Assembly: GCA_002842045.1 (NCBI GenBank)
Contig: PHBX01000017.1
Location: 1-64,000 of the forward strand
Origin: Chloroflexi bacterium HGW-Chloroflexi-3
Lineage (GTDB): Bacteria > Chloroflexota > Anaerolineae > Anaerolineales > Anaerolineaceae
Length of the DNA: 64,000 nt
Reading direction: 5' to 3'
Positions 44,594 through 53,062 of the stretch are shown here, in pieces. The translations under genes were made by a program, and so were the position numbers. The notes beneath the pieces were generated by a model. It saw only the letters and a list, made by a program, of their open reading frames with translations. It had not been told where the DNA came from and made no database searches. The stretch's first letter is position 1; each line of letters begins with the position of its first letter.

Positions 44594-45454
44594 ATGGAAT
44601 TATCAGAGTCTGTACTGATGTATATTGGAAAAGTTCATTACAACGTTTCAAACCTGGAACGTGCAGCATATTTCTATGAAGAGGGATTGGGCATGAAAGT
44701 ACTCGAGAAATCGGACCAATCCATCACCCTCGGAACCATAGCAGACCAAACTCTTTTGGTGCTCCATCGGGTTAACAATCCAACACCCCGAAAAAAAACC
44801 ACCGGGCTTTATCATGTCGCGATTCGTTTACCCAGCCGGGAAGACCTGGCGCGTTTGATTTACCACCTCGTGAATAATCAGGTCGAATTGGATGGCGTGG
44901 CTGATCATGGAGTCTCTGAAGCATTATATTTAACTGGTCCTGAAGATATGGGCATTGAATTGACCTGCGACCGGGATTATGAACAATGGCCAATCGATGA
45001 AGAAGGTCAATTGGATATGATCACAGAAGAACTGGATTTGGACGACCTGATTTTAACTATTCAAGGAAAAAATAAAAAATGGACCGGGCTACCGGCAGAT
45101 ACTACCATTGGCCACATACATTTACGGGTTGCCGAATTGGAAAAAACAACTGAATTTTATACAACACTCGGGTTTGAAATTACACAGGCATATGGTGAGC
45201 AGGCACTCTTCTTTGCCAGTGGTGAGTATCATCATCACATTGGCGCCAATACCTGGCAGAGTGCCGGAGCAGATCCTCTTGCTGCCGATACATCAGGGCT
45301 AAATCATTTTGAGATCGTGTTGCCCGATCAAAATTGCATTGAAAATCTGGTAAAAATTCTTGAAGAAGCTGAAATTACCCTGGAAAAGACAGATGATGGT
45401 GTCTATCTGGTTGATCCGAATGGGATTCATCTCAAATTGGTGTCTGCAACCTGA
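44594..45454 (+). CDS. two-domain VOC protein (catechol 2,3-dioxygenase/CatE-like)
   Basis: About 286 residues. Two vicinal-oxygen-chelate domains: residues 9-125 (IGKVHYNVSNLERAAYFYEEGLGMKVLEK, then GLYHVAIRLPSREDLARLIYHL) and 170-285 (IGHIHLRVAELEKTTEFYTTLGFEIT, GEYHHHIGANTW, GLNHFEIVLPD). The His residues at the start of each domain and the HHH stretch fit a metal site in domain 2. The layout matches CatE of Bacillus subtilis, an extradiol dioxygenase, but the true substrate is unknown. Start ATG 44594 after GGGAG. Confidence 0.85.
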   Translation: MELSESVLMYIGKVHYNVSNLERAAYFYEEGLGMKVLEKSDQSITLGTIADQTLLVLHRVNNPTPRKKTTGLYHVAIRLPSREDLARLIYHLVNNQVELDGVADHGVSEALYLTGPEDMGIELTCDRDYEQWPIDEEGQLDMITEELDLDDLILTIQGKNKKWTGLPADTTIGHIHLRVAELEKTTEFYTTLGFEITQAYGEQALFFASGEYHHHIGANTWQSAGADPLAADTSGLNHFEIVLPDQNCIENLVKILEEAEITLEKTDDGVYLVDPNGIHLKLVSAT

Positions 45455-45475
45455 AATTATTCAGAACATACCAAC

Positions 45476-47023
45476 TTAATCCGACGCATACCACATGGCT
45501 TCTTCCACCACCCAGCCATAGATTTTTGATTCTTCAATTTCGACCAGCCACCAATTATATTTATCTACTACGGCAGGTCCATCAACAATCTTCAGCTTCA
45601 TACCTGGTTGCAAATATCGCTTAACAGCACCAGTTAACGATGGCATCTCTCTTAAGCGTAAATCATTTCCGGAAATTTTTACAATTAACCGCCGACCTGG
45701 TTCGAACACTGGCGATCCTAAACCATAAGCCCAATCGTCCTGAAAATGGAGTGAATTTTCAACCACCCAGCCAGTAAATTCCGCCACCCGAACCTGCCAC
45801 CATTTTTCGCCAGCCACCATTTCTGATTTATCTAAAATTCTAACTTTTTCACCAGCTATAAATTGCTTAAGATTAAATGCATCATGGCTTGGGGCATCTT
45901 TAAGCCAGTATTGGTTTTCAGATGGGAGAACAACATAGCGCCTGTTGGGTTTAAAAGCTGTAATGATATTCAGCCAGCCCACTAATTTAATCGGTTGTTC
46001 ACTTTGGTAAAACAAACGTGGCTCACCTCCCTGAAGGTTTGCCAGATATATGGAGGAAAAAGGTTTCTTTTCTGATCCTTCCAGACGGGTAAAAGCAATC
46101 CGGTCGCCATCGGGTGACCAGGTTAATTCATCTATTTGGAGAGTTTGTTCTGGTGTCAAGAATTCGGTTTTGGTACCAAATACGAAATCATACAAACGAA
46201 TGCCTTGACCCTGTTCCGATACAGCCATCATTTTTGCATCGGGTGACCAGGCATATATGGGATCGTCACAAATGGATGAAATCATTCGTAATTCACAATC
46301 TTCACCACTCATACATTGCTCCAGATCAATTCGATACATTTTGGATGCATCCTCTTTTAAAGGATCATTCAAACAAAAAGCTAGCTGTTCATCATCTGGT
46401 GATAATTGCGGAAGCACCTGTAGTGGTGACTGAATTTCCTCGGGTAGAATTGTTTGCCATTCACTGCCAATCGGAAAAATTTTCAATCCGGCGTTCTCAC
46501 AACCAGCTGCGAGCATATGACCAGATTTTGATATAGAACTAATTTCACAGTTTTCATCATCCCCAAATGCTGAAACTAGAAAATTTTCTCTGGTCTGCAA
46601 ATTAATTAATTTCTCCCCCACCTGAGCGTAAATCGTGTTTATTGAATGTTCAAAGATCTCATTTCCAGTGGCAATGGTTGTCAATTTTATTTGAAATGAA
46701 AGAGCTTCCAGGGATTTTTTTTCCAGATCATAAAAAACCAGATAATAACCAGCGGGCAACAAATTGATCCGCGAATCTATTCTTAAAAATGGCGTCGGTT
46801 CTGGAATGGGTTCAGGGGTAAACGTTGCTTCCCCAATATCTGGCGTTTCAGCTGATATTTCATTTTCAATCAATGTTGTTGTTCCCAATGTAAACACAGA
46901 TGGATCAATCGTTATTTGAACATCTGGCGTTGCTACAGGCTGAACCCCACTACACCCCACTAAAATCATGAATATAAGGACAAATATCACCAACCTGCCA
47001 GATTTCACTGTCACCATTCCCAT
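45476..47023 (-). CDS. lipoprotein with beta-propeller-like repeats and two SH3b domains
   Basis: 515 residues. Signal peptide with lipobox LVGC (Cys near residue 24), then a Thr/Pro-rich linker. Residues 75-330 contain YWSPDAKMMAVSEQG- and WSPDGDRIAFTRLEG-type units, as in TolB/PD40 propeller blades. Two bacterial SH3 domains close it: KVRILDKSEMVAGEKWWQVRVAEFTGWVVE and the C-terminal DLRLREMPSLTGAVKRYLQ...WWLVEIEESKIYGWVVE. An extracellular cell-wall or protein-binding role is likely; no catalytic site is visible. Confidence 0.85.
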   Translation of the reverse strand: MGMVTVKSGRLVIFVLIFMILVGCSGVQPVATPDVQITIDPSVFTLGTTTLIENEISAETPDIGEATFTPEPIPEPTPFLRIDSRINLLPAGYYLVFYDLEKKSLEALSFQIKLTTIATGNEIFEHSINTIYAQVGEKLINLQTRENFLVSAFGDDENCEISSISKSGHMLAAGCENAGLKIFPIGSEWQTILPEEIQSPLQVLPQLSPDDEQLAFCLNDPLKEDASKMYRIDLEQCMSGEDCELRMISSICDDPIYAWSPDAKMMAVSEQGQGIRLYDFVFGTKTEFLTPEQTLQIDELTWSPDGDRIAFTRLEGSEKKPFSSIYLANLQGGEPRLFYQSEQPIKLVGWLNIITAFKPNRRYVVLPSENQYWLKDAPSHDAFNLKQFIAGEKVRILDKSEMVAGEKWWQVRVAEFTGWVVENSLHFQDDWAYGLGSPVFEPGRRLIVKISGNDLRLREMPSLTGAVKRYLQPGMKLKIVDGPAVVDKYNWWLVEIEESKIYGWVVEEAMWYASD

Positions 47024-47195
47024 ACACCCAATTCCGAATCAACTATCTATATAATCATGACACTTTTTTCAGAATATTCAATAGTGTTTAGTGAGCTTTG
47101 CAATCTTTTTTGAATCAATCCAAGTAGAAACTTCCTGTAGGTTGAAAAACTTCATCGCACATTAACCTGAATGGATCTTCAAGTGAGCTGCCATT

Positions 47196-47675
47196 TCAGG
47201 CAGGTGATTGGTGGTTATATAATCTACTTGCTTCATCCAATAATTGCGCATTGATGAACCAGGTGATACGCGCTGGCACCTGTAGTAAAAGTGTCTCTGC
47301 CCGTACTTCAAAGTATTCACTTAATTTTCCCCAGCGCTGTACCGCCAGAGGATGATCATCCAGATAACCAAAAGCACCTACCCGGATAGGTGGAATGCCT
47401 TCTTCTCTTGGTTCCTTATGCACCAAATCCAGATAAAGTAACGGGTCAAAACCCAATAATAAATCCGGAGCAATTTTGTGCAAGACACGCAGAGCCCAAT
47501 CCGCGACTGAGCTGACGTTTTTCAGTTTTGGATCGTGTAAAAGCGCAAAATCGCCATCCTTCATCGGGGTGACATCCACTTCAATCTGATTTATCCCAGC
47601 CTTCAAGCTCAATTCCAGTCCAGCCAACGATCCAGGTGGAATTCGATGTTCGAGATTAGCTGCGTGTAAAATCAA
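47196..47675 (-). pseudogene. short glycerophosphodiester phosphodiesterase-like gene, apparently internally deleted
   Basis: About 160 residues. The N-terminus LILHAANLEHR, then SLAGLELSLKAGINQIEVDVTPMKDGDFALLHDPKL, contains the catalytic-type HA, ExD and HD of the GDPD family (Mg/Ca-dependent diester hydrolases). It then jumps directly to VADWALRVLHKIAPDLLLGFDPLLYLD and RVGAFGYLDDHPLAVQRWG, which by position in the family belong near the C-terminal third. The middle of the barrel (about 90 residues) seems missing, and no normal start codon lies near the N-terminus (best guess TTG 47675, or ATA 47684 behind an AAGGAG). It therefore looks internally deleted and perhaps non-functional. It follows the phosphodiesterase/alkaline phosphatase gene closely. 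Confidence 0.6.
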
Positions 47676-47680
47676 TTGAG

Positions 47681-49336
47681 TTATGCAGTTTTTCTCCTTC
47701 TGTAGATAAGAATTATTCCGGCTGCCAGACATAAAAAGAGAATCCCCAACCCAATAAAGAATATTTGTATCAGACTTAATAATGAGAGGTAATGCAAAGC
47801 AAGATTCGGTAGAATCCAGGTTGCAAACAATCCATTCCATAGAATATGGGCAATCAGTGGAAAAGATGAAAACACCATGATAAAAATCACCAGATTGAGA
47901 ATTTTTATGAAATTCTGTTTTAGATCCATCACAATCCAATTCTGGAAGGTGAATAACAACAAGGTGATTGTTAGTGAAATCAACGTAAAAACGCCATTAA
48001 CTACCACCAATTGGGTTGGACTGATTACCGTACTATATGAATAAAGTTCTTGCCCAAAAGTTATGTAAGCGACATGGAATAATACCGAATACAAAATCGC
48101 ACCAAGCACCAAATTCAACCAGCCTTTGGGTTTTAATCGCCACAAGAGGAGTGCCAACAACAACAAAGCTAAACCTGCTATACCGAACCGGACCAACCGT
48201 TCCCGGCTCAGTTTTGATTGTTGTATATTCTCCAATGCATTTTGATATTCTCGTACAGTCAGATTTGGATCAGCATTGGTTGCTTCTTCGGGCAAAGGCT
48301 GACCAATTGCGGTAGCATAGACAGCCAATAATTGTGATTGTTGTCTGCCAGTTTCATTCTTAAGTTCATCCAGGGTACTCCTGGAAAAATTGATCATTTC
48401 AGTCAGCACGCGACCTTGCGTGGTTGCTGGTAAATTAATCCCTGATAATGCTGCCAGAGTTGGTGCCAAATCCACCATGGATATATCATCATACACGCCA
48501 GGCATAATTCCTTTACCAACCATGATAAAAGGTTCAACCAGGGTGATTGGATCGTGCCCACCATGCCCACCCTGATCGATATGTCCATGATCAGAGCTGA
48601 TTACCAACACATCTTTTGAAAAATCTAATTCTGCCACAATTTCAGCCAATAACGCATCCACCCGGTTGGCTGCGTGGTCCCATCTGGGATCTTGTGGACC
48701 ACCTTCATGATGTCCAGCGTAATCCACCTGATCCAGATGAATCATGATCAAATCATAGTTATCTGATTCCAGCCATGGAATTGCAGCATCCACCACCTGC
48801 CGATCCGCTTTTTGATCCTCTTTCGGGGTGAAAAAGCCTATATCCAGCGCATCTGCAGGAATCAATTTTTCAAACCAATAATATCCTGATACCGCAGTTC
48901 GTAACCCATGCCGTTTAGCGGAGCTAAAAATATTATCCTGGGTTAGTGGATAAAAATTTTCATATTCAAGATTAAAAGCTGGTGCATCACTCAAATACGG
49001 CCAGGCTCCGGTTAATAAACTACCATAACCAGGAGATGAATAGGAAGGTGTCCGGGAGTTCATTTTTGCGCTTGCCCCCTGGTTTCGCAATTGGCTTAAA
49101 AACGGCATTACCTCGGTTTTTTGAGATGTGTCATATCGCAATCCATCGACCAGAACATAAACAACCCGCTCCACCATTGGCTCCCCAAATGAACGACCAG
49201 GAACAGGAGGTTTCGCTGATAAAGGAGAGCGATACTCATACAGATTATCCATTATTTCCAAAGCAAGATAGATAGCCCCTGTACCTATCATGAGTGCCAA
49301 AACCAAGTATACAAGAAATTTCAAAGTGTTTTTCAT
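47681..49336 (-). CDS. membrane-anchored type I phosphodiesterase/alkaline-phosphatase-superfamily protein
   Basis: About 551 residues. N-terminal signal anchor (about 8-28). The catalytic domain has VYVLVDGLRYDTSQ, TPSYSSPGYGSLLTGAWP (nucleophile Ser/Thr region), MIHLDQVDYAGHHEGG, VISSDHGHIDQGGHGGHD, all typical of alkaline phosphatase-superfamily metal enzymes. The C-terminal third (about 390-545) has four to five membrane helices, resembling the GPI/phosphoethanolamine transferase class. The enzyme acts on the outer face on phosphodiester or phospho-lipid substrates. Its C-terminus ends just before the GDPD-like remnant. Start ATG 49336. Confidence 0.87.
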   Translation of the reverse strand: MKNTLKFLVYLVLALMIGTGAIYLALEIMDNLYEYRSPLSAKPPVPGRSFGEPMVERVVYVLVDGLRYDTSQKTEVMPFLSQLRNQGASAKMNSRTPSYSSPGYGSLLTGAWPYLSDAPAFNLEYENFYPLTQDNIFSSAKRHGLRTAVSGYYWFEKLIPADALDIGFFTPKEDQKADRQVVDAAIPWLESDNYDLIMIHLDQVDYAGHHEGGPQDPRWDHAANRVDALLAEIVAELDFSKDVLVISSDHGHIDQGGHGGHDPITLVEPFIMVGKGIMPGVYDDISMVDLAPTLAALSGINLPATTQGRVLTEMINFSRSTLDELKNETGRQQSQLLAVYATAIGQPLPEEATNADPNLTVREYQNALENIQQSKLSRERLVRFGIAGLALLLLALLLWRLKPKGWLNLVLGAILYSVLFHVAYITFGQELYSYSTVISPTQLVVVNGVFTLISLTITLLLFTFQNWIVMDLKQNFIKILNLVIFIMVFSSFPLIAHILWNGLFATWILPNLALHYLSLLSLIQIFFIGLGILFLCLAAGIILIYRRRKTA

Positions 49337-49507
49337 ATCAGCTCTCAATCATTTAGGTAATCAACCTAGAGGTTAAATCTAACATATCATAGTTCGAGAG
49401 ACAAATAAAAAGCTTACATTAATTAACAAAACCTGAGGATTTCTTTTTATAATAGAATAAGAACAATATCAGGAAAAGTTCAGAACAAATTTTGATTGAG
49501 ATTGGTT

Positions 49508-50404
49508 ATGGCAAAAAAAAATGTTCGTGTCATTCTAAACCCAAGTGCGGGATCAAAAAATCCCCCCTTGCGAATATTCAATAATCTTTTCCATCAGGCA
49601 AATATCGATTGGGATCTGGTCATCACCAAAGAACGTTGTGATGGAATCTGTCTGGCAGAAAAATCTATAAAAGATGATGTTGATATCGTTGTCGCTTATG
49701 GTGGCGATGGCACTGTCATGGAAGTCGCCAGTGGATTGCAGGGTACAGGTATTCCCATGGCCATCCTGCCTGGGGGCACAGGCAATATTTTATCCATTGA
49801 GCTTGGCATTCCGCAAAATTTACAGGAAGCCTGCACGTTGATTACCCACCCTGAAAAATCACGTCTGCGGTCTGTAGATCTGGGAATTACCAATGATCAG
49901 ACAGTGCCCGCATTTGCATTACGGGCAGGCGTGGGGTTGGAAGCAGCCATGCTGGAAGGTACCGATCGAGAGCTAAAAGAACGATATGGAATTTTTGCGT
50001 ACATAATGGGTGCTACGCAGGCATTACACAATATTAAAGAAGCACAATACCACCTGATTCTCGATGATGAGGCAGTAGAATGTTCAGGATTAACCTGCTT
50101 AATTGCCAATGCTGGCTATTTTGGCGTTCCAGGACTTGTTCTGGACCCCAAAGTAAAAATTGATGATGGGTTATTAGATGTATTCGTATTGCGTAAGATG
50201 GATCTGATGCAATTATTTTCTCTAGCAGCTACCATTGTCGGTGGAAATGAACTGAAAGATCCAGCTTTACACTGGCAGGTGCAATCAGTATCCATAGAAT
50301 CCGACCCGATTCAGTCAACTCAGGCGGATGGTGAAATGTGGGGACAATCACCCGTAGAAATAAACGTTAAGAAAGATGCATTACAGGTATTGGTGCCTGC
50401 ATAA
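49508..50404 (+). CDS. diacylglycerol kinase-family lipid kinase (YegS/DgkB-like)
   Basis: About 298 residues: VILNPSAGSKN, then VVAYGGDGTVMEVASGLQGTGIPMAILPGGTGNILSIELGI, the GGDGT and PGGTGN motifs of the DAGK catalytic domain, and ARAGVGLEAAM. The C-terminal beta domain (about 150-295) ends with the conserved STQADGE near residue 275. It phosphorylates a diacylglycerol-type lipid. The ATG at 49508 is preferred to the upstream TTG because of the family N-terminus. Confidence 0.92.
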   Translation: MAKKNVRVILNPSAGSKNPPLRIFNNLFHQANIDWDLVITKERCDGICLAEKSIKDDVDIVVAYGGDGTVMEVASGLQGTGIPMAILPGGTGNILSIELGIPQNLQEACTLITHPEKSRLRSVDLGITNDQTVPAFALRAGVGLEAAMLEGTDRELKERYGIFAYIMGATQALHNIKEAQYHLILDDEAVECSGLTCLIANAGYFGVPGLVLDPKVKIDDGLLDVFVLRKMDLMQLFSLAATIVGGNELKDPALHWQVQSVSIESDPIQSTQADGEMWGQSPVEINVKKDALQVLVPA

Positions 50405-50414
50405 ATTTATCTGG

Positions 50415-50609
50415 TTATTGTATTGATTGCATAACAAATATGAGTTGGGTTTCGTTTTCAACAGCACCAGGGATGAATTGCCGAACCCAGAAATCAAATG
50501 AGCCTTTTGGCATGGGACTGCGAAATATTTTTCCAAGAAGTCCAAATGGAATCAAGGTTAAATTATTTATAAGCAGAACCTTCCAACTGTTCCATGAGAT
50601 CTTGAATTG
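50415..50609 (-). pseudogene. possible small gene or remnant in the 300-bp spacer
   Basis: A 64-codon open frame without a good start codon. It reads LINNLTLIPFGLLGKIFRSP and then SFDFWVRQFIPGAVENETQLIFVMQSIQ. A hydrophobic segment followed by an amphipathic end looks protein-like. I recognise no family. The opposite-strand frame of 62 codons in the same place looks like a shadow of it. It may be a decayed neighbour of ygbA. Confidence 0.3.
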
Positions 50610-50672
50610 TTATAAAAATGAGAGATAATAATCATAACAGGCGGTCATGCCCTCTCCGGGCACCTAATAAGG

Positions 50673-50692
50673 AGCACCTCACCAGGTGCTCT
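50673..50692. terminator. hairpin downstream of the ygbA-like gene
   Basis: Perfect 8-bp stem GAGCACCT-CACC-AGGTGCTC; a second smaller hairpin TGCCC-TCTCC-GGGCA lies at 50649-50663. The T-run is poor on both strands, so it could be a weak terminator or an RNA stability element rather than a standard rho-independent terminator. Confidence 0.5.
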
Positions 50693-50701
50693 ATTCATTT
50701 A

Positions 50702-51037
50702 TCACTTTCTTTTCTTTGTTAAAGGGACCGGTTTTCTTAACCCATCCAGTAGATGCAGAAATGTTAACCCTGGGTGATTTTTCAACATTCGGGGACCAGC
50801 ATAGCGCATTACTACACGTATCTTCTCACGCATGGACTTTTGATAACAGTGAGTGGGACAATTGGCACAGGTAGTTTTCTTTTCCTGGTACGGGCATTTT
50901 TCCAGTCTGCGGTGGGCGTAGTCCTTAAGTGCCTGACAATCATCGCATAATTCATTCTGGTTTTTATGTTGATCATGACAATATAATTCAATCATCAAAT
51001 CTATGGTTTTTTGTTCTCGTTGTATTCTAGGATGCAT
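50702..51037 (-). CDS. ygbA: YgbA-type nitrous oxide-stimulated promoter family protein
   Basis: 111 residues: HPRIQREQKTIDLMIELYCHDQHKN, then CDDCQALKDYAHRRLEKCPYQEKKTTCANCPTHCYQ with seven cysteines. This matches the Cys-rich YgbA family, whose E. coli gene is under nitric-oxide-responsive NsrR and is repeatedly seen in nitrosative stress regulons. The Cys clusters suggest metal or iron-sulfur binding. AAGGAG sits 4 bases before ATG 51037, which fixes the start and rules out the longer frame that begins in the HAD gene. Start overlaps the HAD gene end by 11 bp. Exact role unknown. Confidence 0.8.
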   Translation of the reverse strand: MHPRIQREQKTIDLMIELYCHDQHKNQNELCDDCQALKDYAHRRLEKCPYQEKKTTCANCPTHCYQKSMREKIRVVMRYAGPRMLKNHPGLTFLHLLDGLRKPVPLTKKRK

Positions 51038-51740
51038 GGATCTCCTTAAATGTTGTGTGAAAACTCCAAACTCCAACACCATTCGTCTGTGTAAATTCAT
51101 TTTCTAGAAATTTTCCAATTTCATCCAATGTGATAAATACTTTGGTTGCTTGTGCGAGCAAATCAGGTGCATTCGTGGTTGCAACAGCCAGGCAGACCAA
51201 ATCTGCAGCAACTGCCGATGCAATTCCTAACGGTGCGTTTTCAATCACCAAAGCTTGTTCCGGTCTCACTTGCAACTGTTGTAACAATAGCTGGTAAGGT
51301 TGAGGGTGGGGTTTGCTGAAATGAACATCTTCTGAGGATACCAAATCAGAAAAATAGTCACGAATGCCGGTTTTAAATAACAATTCTTCAACCACCTGCT
51401 GTGTGCTGCCCGTAGCGACACCTAGCTGATAGCCAAAGCCATGTAGCAATTGAACCAATTCTTTTGCTCCATTCACAAGACGCGGAGTAAAGGCTTTTAA
51501 AAAGAGTTGATCACGATAATCACTGACTTTCTGCCAGGTATCTTCATCAGCATCAATTTGACGCTCTTTTATCACCGCTACCAAAAGATCCTTTGAATTT
51601 CTTCCTTCGTTGATTAAAAAATATTCTTCAGGGATTTCGATATTTAATTGAGTTTTGATCGCCGCCCGCCATGTCCGTGCATGACACCGCATCGAATCAA
51701 TCAAGACCCCATCCAGATCAAATAAAATTGCTCTATTCAC
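51027..51740 (-). CDS. HAD-family hydrolase (beta-phosphoglucomutase-like)
   Basis: 237 residues. Motif I FDLDGVLIDS (nucleophile Asp), motif II VATGST, motif III KPHPQPY and motif IV VIENAPLGIASA. The helical cap of the beta-PGM/GPH type follows motif I. It dephosphorylates a small phosphate ester; substrate not determined. Its 3' end overlaps the ygbA start, so the pair is probably translated together. Confidence 0.92.
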   Translation of the reverse strand: MNRAILFDLDGVLIDSMRCHARTWRAAIKTQLNIEIPEEYFLINEGRNSKDLLVAVIKERQIDADEDTWQKVSDYRDQLFLKAFTPRLVNGAKELVQLLHGFGYQLGVATGSTQQVVEELLFKTGIRDYFSDLVSSEDVHFSKPHPQPYQLLLQQLQVRPEQALVIENAPLGIASAVAADLVCLAVATTNAPDLLAQATKVFITLDEIGKFLENEFTQTNGVGVWSFHTTFKEIHAS

Positions 51741-51881
51741 TCACATAACCCTTCGAAAGCATCACACGATTATACCCTTATTTAATCTGGAATCACTCAT
51801 AAAAATTCTAAAGATCCAAAAAATTTACGTTTTTCCACCCTGTGAGATCATTACTTGCTGGAATCAGTGCTGTTCAAAATC

Positions 51882-52808
51882 CTATGGCAGGTATGACTTA
51901 ATTTTTAATAAGGCTTCACTTTGAGGTTCTATCGCTATTTTCCAGAAAGCGACCTGGGCTGAGGTGGAAGGAATCCGGCGATGTTGACCTATGTAAATAT
52001 CCTGTGAAAGTTCGAGATCATCAATTTTAACGATCGCGACCTGTTCTTTGACTATTCTTTGTGCCACCAGCATCGAAACAAAACCAACCCCAACTCCTTC
52101 CTGTACGGCAAAAGCAATCGCTTCGGAATTTCCCAGGGTTAAGATCTTATGCAGATCACTGATATCAAATCCCTTTTGGGCTAATCCATCGCGTAGCACC
52201 ATGTACGAACCTGCTGAATGTTCCCGCAGGATCATATTTGCTTTGCGTAATTCATCCAGTTTAATACTTTCTCTGCGTGTCCAGGGGTGATTTTTGGGAA
52301 CGATCAAAACCAGAGGTTCTGTAATAAATTTATAAAATTCAATATCCGGGTGGTAATTAAATACACTGGAAAGCATAATTTGTGCTTGGCCTTCATTTAA
52401 GAAACGCATTGCATCAGATCGGTTAGTAACTGTTATGCTGGCTTCAACTTTTGGGTACTTCTTAAGAAAGTCAGCCATTAAGGATGGAAGAATGTATTTT
52501 CCTGGTGTGGTGGTACAGGCAATCCATAAATACCCATACACCTCTTCCTTTAACGTGTCCATCATTTCGTCTGCCCGGACAGCAGCCAAAACCAGATCAC
52601 GAGCCATTGGTAAAAGGGTGATACCCGCTTCAGTCAGTGATATTTTTCTTCCTGATCGTAAAAATAATAGCATCCCAAAATGAGTTTCCAGATTTCGAAT
52701 ATGCTGTGTCACGCTGGGTTGAGACATGTGCAAATGTTTTGCAGCTTGTGAGAAATTTAATGTTTCTGCTGCTGCCAGAAAAACACGTAATTGATGCGTA
52801 TCTAACAT
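51882..52808 (-). CDS. LysR-family regulator (CbbR/CysB-like)
   Basis: About 308 residues. N-terminal helix-turn-helix LDTHQLRVFLAAAETLNFSQAAKHLHMSQPSVTQHIRNLETHFG and a substrate-binding domain with WIACTTTPGKYILPSLMADFLKKYPKVEASI and FAVQEGVGVGFVS. The pattern is that of CbbR/CysR-type proteins. Divergent from the candidate selenocytochrome gene. Start ATG 52808 with GGAGA seven bases upstream, preferred over the in-frame TTG at 52820. The only gene next to it is the cytochrome, so that is its most likely target. Confidence 0.92.
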   Translation of the reverse strand: MLDTHQLRVFLAAAETLNFSQAAKHLHMSQPSVTQHIRNLETHFGMLLFLRSGRKISLTEAGITLLPMARDLVLAAVRADEMMDTLKEEVYGYLWIACTTTPGKYILPSLMADFLKKYPKVEASITVTNRSDAMRFLNEGQAQIMLSSVFNYHPDIEFYKFITEPLVLIVPKNHPWTRRESIKLDELRKANMILREHSAGSYMVLRDGLAQKGFDISDLHKILTLGNSEAIAFAVQEGVGVGFVSMLVAQRIVKEQVAIVKIDDLELSQDIYIGQHRRIPSTSAQVAFWKIAIEPQSEALLKIKSYLP

Positions 52809-52858
52809 ATGGGTCTCCAAATTTACGATGATTTTATTCTATCATGATTCTAAGATTG

Positions 52859-52873
52859 ATAAGTATTACTTAT
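52859..52873. promoter_or_regulatory. LysR-type palindrome between the regulator and the cytochrome
   Basis: Perfect palindrome ATAAGTA-T-TACTTAT, which contains the T-N11-A signature of LysR operators. It lies 50 bases upstream of the LysR start and 190 bases from the cytochrome start, the usual position for autoregulation and divergent activation. The rest of the spacer (52809-53062) is AT-rich without further palindromes. Confidence 0.75.
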
Positions 52874-53062
52874 GGATTGAGTAAAAACAATCAAATATTT
52901 CATTGTGATATATGACACTAACAGATTAAAGGATTCTTAATTATTATTATTCTTGAATAATTTTCTTTATAGTGCAGTATCTTCGATGGATGAATACTCC
53001 GAAAATTCAAAAAATCATGATTTATCCAATTCTCATGAAGAAAAATTATTGAAGGAAATCCC

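Noticed and set aside
47676..47939. Longer N-terminus of the GDPD-like frame
   Set aside because: It lies antiparallel in frame over the coding end of the phosphodiesterase and shows no GDPD features; only the HA-containing part after it is family-like.
50440..50628. 62-residue plus-strand frame
   Set aside because: No recognisable features; the opposite strand frame in the same place looks more protein-like.
52900..52925. CRP/FNR-type site near TGTGATATATGACAC
   Set aside because: The second half does not match the TCACA or ATCAA half-site, so symmetry is poor.
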